From Candidatus Nitrosopumilus sp. (lineage in GTDB: Archaea > Thermoproteota > Nitrososphaeria > Nitrososphaerales > Nitrosopumilaceae), in the NCBI GenBank assembly GCA_029861785.1, contig JAOTYR010000003.1:1-43169 (forward strand): DNA of 43,169 bases. The letters are read 5' to 3'. The position numbers and the translations under genes were made by a program. Shown piece by piece: positions 10,043 through 19,177 of this stretch. Numbering within the stretch: the stretch's first letter is position 1; each line of letters begins with the position of its first letter. Under the pieces are notes generated by a model. It searched no databases and was not told the origin of the DNA. It worked only from the letters and a program-made list of their open reading frames with translations.

Positions 10043-10054
10043 TTTTATATAAAA
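10043..10054 (-). promoter_or_regulatory. Palindromic TATA box (TTTTATATAAAA) of Lrp gene
   Basis: Perfect 12-bp palindrome centred about 30 bp upstream of the Lrp start. Confidence 0.5.
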
Positions 10055-10117
10055 TTGTCTGTACTATTAGCACTAAATAACATATACATTAAATATTAGA
10101 CAAAAATTAGAATAATA

Positions 10118-11305
10118 ATGGAGTACAGGATGCGCTTGGCAAAAAGGATGCTTTTCAACAAGAAAGGCAGTCTTATGGGTGCGGTTTTAGCTGTAACCAT
10201 TGGAATTTTAGTAATTCATGTTAACTTTGTAATTTTCCAGGGTTTGTTTGATGCAATTGTTCGCGATATTAGCAATTATCGAAATGGAGATATTCTTGTA
10301 ACAGATGAAGCCGACTACATTGACAAATCTGATTTAGCTTTGGTAAATTGGTTTGAAAGAATTCCATATGTTCAAGGGGCAACACCGAGGTTGTCTTCTT
10401 CGGCCGAAATCAATATGACAAAAAATGGAAACTTAATTGAAGAAACTAGAGTCCCAGTTGTAGGAGTTGATCCATTACGGGATGTAAGAGCATCTACAGT
10501 ACATGAAACTGTTTCCGATGGAACATATGTTCTTAATCGAAATTCTGTAGTTTTAGGGACTAATGTTGCAAATGATCTTGGTGGTGCACAAGTTGGTGAT
10601 AGTTTAAAACTACTTATTGTTGACAGAACAGGTGAGGATCAAATCAGACGATTTAACGTTGCAGGAATTGTAAAGTCCCCTGGTGGTCAGGGTTTGGATT
10701 ATAGTGTAGTTATGCACATTGATACTTTACGTGATATGATGGGCAGATCAGGAGAATCTGGTTCTTTTATGGTAAAGCTAAATGATCCCAATAAAGCATT
10801 TGAAGTTAAAGAATTCTTTTTAGCTGCATTTCCAAATGATGATTTTCTAGCTGAAACAATAGAAGAATCAGCTGAAGAGCAATTAGCAGGATTTAGATCA
10901 GGAATTGCAATGATTAACATGATTGGATACTTTGGTATGATGTCATCAGCTTTTGCAATAGTTACAATTCAGATGATGTTAGTTAATGGAAAAACAAGAG
11001 AAATTGGAGTAATGAGATCAATTGGTGCAAAACGAAAGGATATTCTAATTATCTTTATTTTCCAAGGAATGATTATTGGTGCAATTGGTGCTGGTGTAGG
11101 TACAGCTGCAGGTTTGGGATACACTATGTATGCCAAGGAGACCAATATGTCATTCATGAACAGCATTCCATTAGAGGTCAATTACAACTGGGAGAAAATA
11201 ATTCAAACTGCTGTGTTGTCATTTACATTAGCAATTATCGCTTCTCTTTACCCATCATACCGAGCAACAAAATTATTACCTGTGGAGGCGATGCGAACTG
11301 TCTAA
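10118..11305 (+). CDS. ABC transporter permease, FtsX/MacB type
   Basis: N-terminal TM, large extracellular domain, three C-terminal TMs; MLVNGKTREIGVMRSIGAKRKDIL FtsX motif. Confidence 0.9.
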   Translation: MEYRMRLAKRMLFNKKGSLMGAVLAVTIGILVIHVNFVIFQGLFDAIVRDISNYRNGDILVTDEADYIDKSDLALVNWFERIPYVQGATPRLSSSAEINMTKNGNLIEETRVPVVGVDPLRDVRASTVHETVSDGTYVLNRNSVVLGTNVANDLGGAQVGDSLKLLIVDRTGEDQIRRFNVAGIVKSPGGQGLDYSVVMHIDTLRDMMGRSGESGSFMVKLNDPNKAFEVKEFFLAAFPNDDFLAETIEESAEEQLAGFRSGIAMINMIGYFGMMSSAFAIVTIQMMLVNGKTREIGVMRSIGAKRKDILIIFIFQGMIIGAIGAGVGTAAGLGYTMYAKETNMSFMNSIPLEVNYNWEKIIQTAVLSFTLAIIASLYPSYRATKLLPVEAMRTV

Positions 11306-11324
11306 AGTCCTTGAAGTCAGTGAT

Positions 11325-12002
11325 TTGTCTAAAATTTACGGAATAGGTGAAAATCAGGTGAAGGCATTGGATCATACTTCATTTTCCATCGAAAAAGGAG
11401 AATTTGTTTTAATTGTTGGAAGTTCAGGATCAGGTAAATCTACACTTCTAAACATGATTGGACTTTTAGATCGTCCTACAAACGGTAAAGTCTTCATTGA
11501 TGGAATTGATACCACCAAACTTAGTGAGAATAAAATATCATCATTTAGAAACAAGAAATTAGGATTTATTTTCCAATTTTCAAATTTACTTACTGATCTC
11601 ACTGTTTTAGAAAATGTTTTGTTGCCAAGACAAATTGCGGGAACAAATGGTTCTGCTGAAAAAGATGCTAGAGAACTTCTAAAAACTGTAGGATTAGAAT
11701 CTCAAATGAATAAGAGAGCAAATAAAATTTCTGGTGGACAAGCTCAAAGAGTGGCAATAGCTAGAGGATTAATTAATAATCCATCGATTGTTTTAGCAGA
11801 CGAACCAACTGGAAACTTAGATTCAGTCACATCAGATATGGTTGTTCAACTTATGAAATCAATGGCAAAAAAACTCAATCAAACCTTCATTATTGTAACA
11901 CACGAACCAGAGCATTTTGGAGATGTAGATAAAATAATTACAATTAAAGATGGTAAGTCGTATGTAGGAAATCCAACTTCAGAATTGGAGGTAATAGCAT
12001 GA
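11325..12002 (+). CDS. ABC transporter ATP-binding protein, LolD/MacB type
   Basis: Walker A GSSGSGKSTLLN, signature ISGGQAQRVAIARGL, Walker B IVLADEPTGNLDS; start uncertain. Confidence 0.93.
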   Translation: MSKIYGIGENQVKALDHTSFSIEKGEFVLIVGSSGSGKSTLLNMIGLLDRPTNGKVFIDGIDTTKLSENKISSFRNKKLGFIFQFSNLLTDLTVLENVLLPRQIAGTNGSAEKDARELLKTVGLESQMNKRANKISGGQAQRVAIARGLINNPSIVLADEPTGNLDSVTSDMVVQLMKSMAKKLNQTFIIVTHEPEHFGDVDKIITIKDGKSYVGNPTSELEVIA

Positions 12003-13309
12003 TTAATTCAAAAATTTTGTTTTCAATGGCAGTGTTACTTTTAACTCCATTTATAATTGATAATTCCTTCGCCCAAATTAGTTCAGGTGGTTTTGGTGAT
12101 TCACCATTTGAACGAGATTTTGGCGATGTAAAATTTCTTGATGCATATTTTGGCACATTAAATCAAAAAATTGAGGTTGAACCTGGCGATTCAAATGCTC
12201 CATTTACGGTGGTATTAGCTAACGTAGGTACCCAAGATATTACAGGAATTAGAGGACAATTATCCTTACCATATGGCTTTTTAGGCTCAAATGGCCCAGA
12301 ATCTATAATTATTGCTGATAGCGATTCAAATTCCCTTGCAGGAGAAAATTTTCATTTAACATTTTTTGTAGACATTAATAAAAATGCTCAAATTCAACAA
12401 TACCCTGCCACTGTTAAGGTTGATTATTCAAGATTAAGAGAATCTGGTGTCAGAACATCATTCTCTGATTTTACCTTTAAAGTCACCGGTGATAGTGTAA
12501 TCAATGTTAAGGCCTCTGATCCATTTCTTACATCTCTTACAACAAATAATGTGATAATCGAAATTTCAAATGATGGTACAGCTCCAATTTCTAGTGTCGA
12601 TATTGTGACATCCAATACTCAAACTGAAATAGCATCAACTGCCTCCTCTACGACCAATTTAGAAAACGTAGTTATTTTAGAATCAAATTGGGATGTTGGA
12701 AATATTGAGCCAAAGTCTTCTAGGCAACTAACTGCGACAGTCTACGTACCTGAAAATCTAAAAGGTGATACTTTACGTGTTCCGTTATCTATCAGCTACT
12801 ATAATTCCCATGGTGATTCACATACAATAGACAAAATCGTTGATTTTTACATTAAAGGATTAATTGATCTCTCAGTATACGGAGTAGATGTAATTGATCT
12901 ATCAGATACTCAAATGGTAGTTGGAGAAATTATTAATGAGGGAAATGAAGATGCATTATTTGGTTTTGTTACCCTTGAGCCTTTAGGTAAATCAAACATA
13001 AAAAAACAAACACAATTTATTGACGAAATAGAAATAGATGCACCTGTTCCATTTAACATACCAATTGAATTTGAAGGAGAACCAGAATATGGAGAACATG
13101 AAATTAAAATCATCGTAAGATACAAAGATAATGTAAGAGATGAAATTTTCATACCTTACGAAACCACAATCTTTGTAGAAGAACCATCAAATGATGAAGG
13201 GTCTGAAGATAATACTATGATGTTTATTATTCCAATTGCTGCTATTGCTATTGTAATTGGAATTATTCTAACACGTAGGCGCAAAAAAGAAGAAATTGAG
13301 AATACTTAG
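11999..13309 (+). CDS. COG1361-like secreted protein with C-terminal TM anchor, ABC exporter partner
   Basis: Signal peptide, repeated Ig-like segments, C-terminal MMFIIPIAAIAIVIGIILTRRRKKEE; overlaps upstream ATPase gene. Confidence 0.8.
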   Translation: MINSKILFSMAVLLLTPFIIDNSFAQISSGGFGDSPFERDFGDVKFLDAYFGTLNQKIEVEPGDSNAPFTVVLANVGTQDITGIRGQLSLPYGFLGSNGPESIIIADSDSNSLAGENFHLTFFVDINKNAQIQQYPATVKVDYSRLRESGVRTSFSDFTFKVTGDSVINVKASDPFLTSLTTNNVIIEISNDGTAPISSVDIVTSNTQTEIASTASSTTNLENVVILESNWDVGNIEPKSSRQLTATVYVPENLKGDTLRVPLSISYYNSHGDSHTIDKIVDFYIKGLIDLSVYGVDVIDLSDTQMVVGEIINEGNEDALFGFVTLEPLGKSNIKKQTQFIDEIEIDAPVPFNIPIEFEGEPEYGEHEIKIIVRYKDNVRDEIFIPYETTIFVEEPSNDEGSEDNTMMFIIPIAAIAIVIGIILTRRRKKEEIENT

Positions 13310-13349
13310 ATAAAATTTTTAATTATAAAAAACTTCATAATGATTCACC

Positions 13350-13682
13350 TTGAGATTAATGGTTATCATTATGATTGCTGTGTCTGTTATTGGAATTTCA
13401 GTAATTTCGATAGGATTTCTTTCAATTCAGGAGGATAATGAGATTGTAAAAACTTTAACTCCCTATGAAAAATTAGAAAAATACAAAGAAGATTTAGAAA
13501 AAATAAATCAATACAATCAAAAAATATTACAAGATCTAGAAAAGAAAATTAAAGAATCAGATAACCTTCCTTTCGAACAACTTGAAAAAGAGATCGATGT
13601 TCTTAAACGAGTAATTAAGGATAACAAAAACGAAATTGAAAAAGTAATTGAAAAGTTATCAGAAATGAAAGATGAACAATAA
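13350..13682 (+). CDS. Membrane-anchored coiled-coil small protein
   Basis: N-terminal TM followed by Glu/Lys-rich helix; TTG start. Confidence 0.65.
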   Translation: MRLMVIIMIAVSVIGISVISIGFLSIQEDNEIVKTLTPYEKLEKYKEDLEKINQYNQKILQDLEKKIKESDNLPFEQLEKEIDVLKRVIKDNKNEIEKVIEKLSEMKDEQ

Positions 13683-13738
13683 CCCATTTTTTGACTTTAT
13701 TTTTCTAAATTCATATAGATACTAAAAAATCAATATTA

Positions 13739-13936
13739 GTGGAATTACATCAAAAACTTACAATATTGGGTGTAATCTTATTGATTGCAACACTTGCAAT
13801 TCACTCATATCATGAACAAGATCATTCTGGAATTGGATTTAACTATGCATATCTGACTGGTATTGCAATGTTGATAGTATTTTTGGCAAGTTTTATTCTA
13901 TTCAATAAGGACAAACTAGCAGATTTTAAAAAATAA
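13739..13936 (+). CDS. Small two-TM membrane protein
   Basis: 65 aa, two hydrophobic segments, GTG start. Confidence 0.6.
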   Translation: MELHQKLTILGVILLIATLAIHSYHEQDHSGIGFNYAYLTGIAMLIVFLASFILFNKDKLADFKK

Positions 13937-13966
13937 ATTATTTTTTCATAAATTTCTTTAGTTTAT

Positions 13967-14272
13967 TCAAGGGATTGTGTAAGAATTTTTTTTGTAAATG
14001 TATACAATTCTAGTGTTTTCTTCTAATTCCATGGGATTTCCATCAGTTTTTTTATCAAGAAAATATTTTTCTACTTTTTTAGCTATTTGATCAGTATCTG
14101 CTCCAAAGGAAATCCAAATACCATTTTCTTCAACTTTGTGTAAATTGAATAACTCTTCATCCAGATCTTTTGTTATTCCAAAATACCAATCTGGATAATC
14201 TCCATCAAACTTACTCATGTAAGTTTGCATTCTTTTTATGACAGTATTATAATCCATAATATTATAGTCCAT
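13967..14272 (-). CDS. Hypothetical small protein
   Basis: 101-aa ORF with plausible composition and AT-rich promoter-like element upstream. Confidence 0.65.
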   Translation of the reverse strand: MDYNIMDYNTVIKRMQTYMSKFDGDYPDWYFGITKDLDEELFNLHKVEENGIWISFGADTDQIAKKVEKYFLDKKTDGNPMELEENTRIVYIYKKNSYTIP

Positions 14273-14303
14273 AATTTGATATTGTCTAGAAAAATAAATT
14301 TTT

Positions 14304-14323
14304 AAAAGTTATGTACAACTTTT
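14304..14323. repeat. Inverted repeat AAAAGTT-ATGTAC-AACTTTT
   Basis: Perfect 7-bp arms, 6-nt loop, in intergenic region. Confidence 0.5.
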
Positions 14324-14473
14324 TTGCAAAATTCACATCGAAATTAGCAGAATCTAGGCGTAATTCACATTAAGATTGATCTGGAAGATTACACATCCCA
14401 TCTTTGAATATGGAATTTTTTTAGAAAATATCGATTTGGAAATTATTTTTTATGAAGGATAAAAAAATAAGAC

Positions 14474-16387
14474 TCATGTAATTGCTCCGCCTGACTTTAT
14501 CAAGACAACACTTCCAGATTTTATCGTCAGATTAAAGATTTCAAAGTCAATATCTAGATTAACTCCATCTAGAATTACTAAAGTAGAATTGTTTTGAACC
14601 AAGACGTTTCTTGGAGCCGTTTCACTAATCGAAAGAGTACATGTAGAGGTCACATTCCAATCGCCTGATGTTGGAATTGAACAAGGAATAGGTAATACAA
14701 CTACCTCCCCTGTTGCTGTAGGATGGACTGGATCAAAATAATCGAAAACTCCAGGTTCATTAAACGTTCTAAAATAAGAATCTCTTGATTTAATATCTCC
14801 TGTTTCAAAAACTTCATCTGGACCGTTAACTGGATTTCCACTCCAAAATAGTCGAGTTGAGTTATCATCATTATACCAGAGAACTTTTTGTCCTTGATTA
14901 ATTACTGTAGAATTGGGAATGAAAGTCCCATTTCCTGCAGAAATGATCACATCAGATAATGCCCCGTTTAATTGAATTCTAGGTTTTGAAATGCCATTTT
15001 TAATATCTGTTACATTTACTCCAGTTGCTGTAAAAATAGGTACAACATCATCTACAGATTTTGAGGGAAATTTTTGTTTCACAACTGCCCAGGCACCTAC
15101 TACTTGGGGGGTAGCCATAGAGGTACCCCTTTTGAGACCTATCCCATCCCCAGGCACAGGAGATAAAATCCATTCTCCAGGGGCAAGAAGATTAAGAAAA
15201 GATGCAGAGTTTGAAAAAGAGGAAACTGCGTCAGTTGATGGTGGACTAGTTGCATCCGAATTAGAAAAGGCTATTGTTGTTGAACCTACACTAATTGCAG
15301 TAGGTATACATGCTGGATGACTAATACCATCTGAGTAAAAATCGTTTCCTGAGGCAACCATGGTGGCAATTCCCGCAGAACGAAGCAGATCTATCGAGGA
15401 TTGTAAAAATGCATTTACACACGGAGTTGTAAATTTTTCACCTGTACCAAGACTCAAGTTAACCGATGCGATTTGGTATGTATCTTTAAGCTCAAACACT
15501 CTCTCAAGACCTTTCATCACATCTGAAGAAAAGTATCTAGCGCAAGGTGGAATGCCTCCACAATCAGATGGGTTATCCCAACGAGAAAAAACCTGAATGG
15601 CAATAATGTTTGCTTCTTTTGCTACGCCATCTAATCCTGTTCCATTACTATTCCCAGCTGCAATTCCTGCTACATGAGTTCCATGATCACAACCCCTAAT
15701 TGAAGCATGGCAAGAAGTACCTGTCCCAGGTCCAGTTGCATTGGTTACCCCAAGTGGACAAACAGATGAAACTAACATTACACCATCATTAGTAGAGTAA
15801 CACGCTTCAGATACTATTCTCCCAGTAAAAAAGGAATGAGTGTTTTCTACACCAGTATCCAAAATAGCTACAGTCCAACCTTTTCCATCATAACCTGCAT
15901 TAAAGGAATCATCAAGACCAATAACTGGGCCGCTTAGATCCAGAGTAGGCTCACCAATCATGTCTTCATGAATAGATTTTATCAAAGGAGATGACAATAA
16001 TGCATTCATGGCGTTTTCATCTACATTCATTAACATCATTGGTACATACTTGAAATTATACAATGTCTTATCTTGAAGTCCAGGTATGACATGCAACAGA
16101 GAATTTTGAGTGATTGCAATTTTGGCCTTGTGTTTCTCAATTTTTGCAGAGTTTTCAGAGCCTAAAAGTTGATAATCTGTGTTTAATTCTACAATAACTT
16201 GTAATTGTCCTTTATCTTGAATCTTTGCAAATAATTCTTTTTGTGGGGATTGGATATTTTTTTCAAGGTAATTATTAGAAATATTCGGTGATGCAGCATC
16301 AACAGGTATCCAAGCTGAGGAGGAAGTGACAATTAAAATGCAAATAAAGAAAAGAAATATTACATAATTTTGGAGACTATAGTTCAA
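14474..16387 (-). CDS. Secreted S8 (subtilisin-like) serine protease with degenerate cupredoxin-like domain
   Basis: Asp VAILDTGVENTH, His CDHGTHVAGIAAGN, Ser KRGTSMATPQVVGAW; signal peptide and inhibitor-like prodomain; downstream FIPNSTVINQGQKVLWYNDD...GVFDYFDPVHPTATGEVVV. Confidence 0.92.
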   Translation of the reverse strand: MNYSLQNYVIFLFFICILIVTSSSAWIPVDAASPNISNNYLEKNIQSPQKELFAKIQDKGQLQVIVELNTDYQLLGSENSAKIEKHKAKIAITQNSLLHVIPGLQDKTLYNFKYVPMMLMNVDENAMNALLSSPLIKSIHEDMIGEPTLDLSGPVIGLDDSFNAGYDGKGWTVAILDTGVENTHSFFTGRIVSEACYSTNDGVMLVSSVCPLGVTNATGPGTGTSCHASIRGCDHGTHVAGIAAGNSNGTGLDGVAKEANIIAIQVFSRWDNPSDCGGIPPCARYFSSDVMKGLERVFELKDTYQIASVNLSLGTGEKFTTPCVNAFLQSSIDLLRSAGIATMVASGNDFYSDGISHPACIPTAISVGSTTIAFSNSDATSPPSTDAVSSFSNSASFLNLLAPGEWILSPVPGDGIGLKRGTSMATPQVVGAWAVVKQKFPSKSVDDVVPIFTATGVNVTDIKNGISKPRIQLNGALSDVIISAGNGTFIPNSTVINQGQKVLWYNDDNSTRLFWSGNPVNGPDEVFETGDIKSRDSYFRTFNEPGVFDYFDPVHPTATGEVVVLPIPCSIPTSGDWNVTSTCTLSISETAPRNVLVQNNSTLVILDGVNLDIDFEIFNLTIKSGSVVLIKSGGAIT

Positions 16388-16696
16388 GAAACACTCCCAA
16401 TAACATTTGTTTGGAAAGTATGATTAATTGTTTTTCTGACATTTGTGGCAATCTTGAAAATAATAATACTTAACTCTTATCTGAATTAGTAAAAAAAAAA
16501 ATTTCCAAAAAACAAATTCTGATTATTCGTTTACTAATTAGGGGGACTTGTAGGAATTAACGGGACAATTCTATTTTTACTGACAGTCGATAAACTAGTT
16601 AACAATTCAACACAAAAAACCACAAACTTAGGTCAAACACAAGTTAATTGAGGCTGAATACTTTTACCCGATTATAACTAAGATTATAAGCCATTA

Positions 16697-17098
16697 GTGG
16701 ATCCTGCGATCATGTCTAGGGATGAGATTGTGGTCCCAAAAGAATTACGTGAATTCATGCTTAAAGATGCTGAAGAAACCAATCTTGGACAAAAAAATGG
16801 TGCTAACAAGCAGTATCGATATGGTAACTTGCACATTAGAGAATACGAAGATAAATTTTTAGTTCATACCGATAAAATTGATCCTAGAAAAGATCCATTA
16901 GGACATTTAATTTGTGACGCTCCTGAGGTCTTGGTTGGATTAGCATGCGGACTTTTTGGGGGATTACAGATTGGAAAATTATTATTTAGTAACAATAAAT
17001 CAAAAAAATCTACTCTATCAAATGGTATGATATCTGGTATTTTCTCCGGATACGTAGGATATGTCACTACAAAGAAAATTAAAAATTATTTGGAGTAA
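16697..17098 (+). CDS. Hypothetical membrane protein upstream of AarF-like kinase
   Basis: 133-aa ORF with GLACGLFGGLQIGKLLF and GMISGIFSGYVGYVTT hydrophobic segments; in-frame ATG at 16712 lies about 26 nt from a TATA-like TTATAAG and may be the true start. Confidence 0.7.
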   Translation: MDPAIMSRDEIVVPKELREFMLKDAEETNLGQKNGANKQYRYGNLHIREYEDKFLVHTDKIDPRKDPLGHLICDAPEVLVGLACGLFGGLQIGKLLFSNNKSKKSTLSNGMISGIFSGYVGYVTTKKIKNYLE

Positions 17099-17103
17099 TT
17101 TTC

Positions 17104-18657
17104 ATGTCTACCACGAGAACTATTAAAGTTCTAATCAAATTGTTTCCCTCAATTCTGGCATTACGCAAGGATAGAAGAACCTGGGTTAGACAAGAGGGAA
17201 AAGATATTGATATTGAAAGATATCGCAAAAATGCGCGCAAAGTCTTAAACACATTCATTACATTAGGTCCTGTTTACATAAAACTTGGACAATGGCTTTC
17301 ATCAAGAGCAGATATTTTACCTCAACCCTATTTAGAAGAACTAGCTAAACTACAAGATGAAGTCCCAGCAGCTCCATTTGAGCAAGTAAAACCAATAATT
17401 GAAAATGATATTGGACCAATTAATGAAAAATTTGATAATATTGATCCCAATCCAGTTTCTGGTGCATCCTTAGGTCAAGTTTATCGTGGAACTATTACTG
17501 GTCAACAAATTGTAGTTAAAGTCAAAAGACCTGGAATAGAAAAAGTAGTAACAGAAGATCTTCAAGTTCTAAAAAAAATCCTTCCACTTGCATTAAGATT
17601 TGTGGATCCAAACTTGCGTTTTTCTGCAAAAGCCATGCTTTCTCAATTTATTGAAACTATACATGAAGAAATGGATTACACAAATGAATCATCAAATCTT
17701 AAAAAAATTAAACATGATTTAGAAAAAAACACCAGAGTAGTAGTTCCTTCTGTTTATGATGATTATTCTTCAGAAAATGTATTGACCATGGAGTATATGC
17801 CTGGAATCAAAGTTACCAATATTGAGGCATTAGAAAAGAAGGGAATTGACAGAACAAGACTAGTAATTGATGTTCATAAGGTATTTTTCACGATGCTACT
17901 TCGCCATTCATTGTTTCATGCAGATCCCCATCCTGGAAATATTTCAGTTACAGATGATGGAAAGTTAATCCTTTATGATTATGGAATGGTGGGGAGATTA
18001 GATAAAGAAACACGATTACGACTAATTCGACTTTATTTGGCATTAGTTGAGAAAGACCCTCCACGCACTGTTAATGCAATGAATGATCTTGGAATGCTCA
18101 CTCCCGATTTTAACCGCTCAGTAATTGAAAAAGGAATCGAGCTTACTGTCCGTGCCATGCATGGAAAAAAGCCTGACGAAATGGAAGTTCAAAGTTTAAT
18201 GGAACTTGCAAATAAAACAATGAGTAAATTTCCTTTTGTTCTTCCAAAAAATCTTGCATTGTACATGAGGATGGCATCAATAATCGAAGGAATATACAAA
18301 CAACATAAAGTTGATTTTAAATTTGTCAAAGTAGTAAGAGAAATTTTAGAGGAGGAAAGCTTAATCAAGGATGCCTACATTGAAGAACTAAAATATTCTT
18401 TTCAAAGATTTGCAAAATCAATTGATGCAACCATCTCTATTGCACCTGAACTAAAAAAATTCATTGATGATAATAGATCAATTCAACTTTTAAACGCAAA
18501 ACCTAGATCAAACATACTTCTTTCAGGGAGTATACTATCAGCTGCAATCTTTGTAGGTTCGGCAGTTTTGTATTCTTCAAATGAAACAATAGGAATTACC
18601 GGAATGATTGGTTCTCTAATAATAATGGGAATTTTTACAGCCTTTAGAAAAAAATAA
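17104..18657 (+). CDS. AarF/ABC1/UbiB-family kinase-like protein
   Basis: LGPVYIKLGQWLSSRADILP, GASLGQVYRG, LFHADPHPGNI motifs. Confidence 0.93.
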   Translation: MSTTRTIKVLIKLFPSILALRKDRRTWVRQEGKDIDIERYRKNARKVLNTFITLGPVYIKLGQWLSSRADILPQPYLEELAKLQDEVPAAPFEQVKPIIENDIGPINEKFDNIDPNPVSGASLGQVYRGTITGQQIVVKVKRPGIEKVVTEDLQVLKKILPLALRFVDPNLRFSAKAMLSQFIETIHEEMDYTNESSNLKKIKHDLEKNTRVVVPSVYDDYSSENVLTMEYMPGIKVTNIEALEKKGIDRTRLVIDVHKVFFTMLLRHSLFHADPHPGNISVTDDGKLILYDYGMVGRLDKETRLRLIRLYLALVEKDPPRTVNAMNDLGMLTPDFNRSVIEKGIELTVRAMHGKKPDEMEVQSLMELANKTMSKFPFVLPKNLALYMRMASIIEGIYKQHKVDFKFVKVVREILEEESLIKDAYIEELKYSFQRFAKSIDATISIAPELKKFIDDNRSIQLLNAKPRSNILLSGSILSAAIFVGSAVLYSSNETIGITGMIGSLIIMGIFTAFRKK

Positions 18658-19113
18658 TTATTCTATTTTAATGTCTTTACCATGTTTTTGAATCGGAATG
18701 GTAATTGTTAATACTCCTTGAGAATATTTTGCTGAACTTACCGCCTCTTCTTCATCTTTTACATCAACTGGCAATTTTATTTTTTTATCAATAATGTTAG
18801 GTCTTTGATTGCAAATCATATTCTGATCTTCATTTTCAATTAATTTTTTACATGCTTGAATAGATAAAATATTTTCATCAAGAGATAGTTTAATGTCTTT
18901 TTTCTCAAATCCTGGCACATCAATCAATAATGTCAATTTTTCTTCCTCTAGATGCATATCTATGGGTGGTAAGACAAATTCATAAAATTCTCTGGATTTA
19001 CTTCCAATTTCTTTCATCATTTCTTTTGCCATCGATTTTACTAATCCCATTTTGAGATTTATGCTCAATTTTTGGTTATAAACCTTGATAGGATTTTCCT
19101 TTAATTCCTCCAA
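18658..19113 (-). CDS. Hsp20/alpha-crystallin small heat shock protein
   Basis: LLIDVPGFEKKDIKLSLDENILSIQA and GVLTITIP alpha-crystallin signatures. Confidence 0.88.
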   Translation of the reverse strand: MEELKENPIKVYNQKLSINLKMGLVKSMAKEMMKEIGSKSREFYEFVLPPIDMHLEEEKLTLLIDVPGFEKKDIKLSLDENILSIQACKKLIENEDQNMICNQRPNIIDKKIKLPVDVKDEEEAVSSAKYSQGVLTITIPIQKHGKDIKIE

Positions 19114-19177
19114 AGATTTGAACTCAATTTATTAAATAATTTTTGTGAATCTGTTTTTCCCAATAATTATTTTTCAA

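Noticed and set aside
10699-11181. Minus-strand ORFs inside the FtsX permease gene
   Set aside because: Antisense shadow ORFs of a clear membrane-protein gene
14991-15596. Plus-strand ORFs inside the subtilase gene
   Set aside because: Antisense to a CDS with intact catalytic triad
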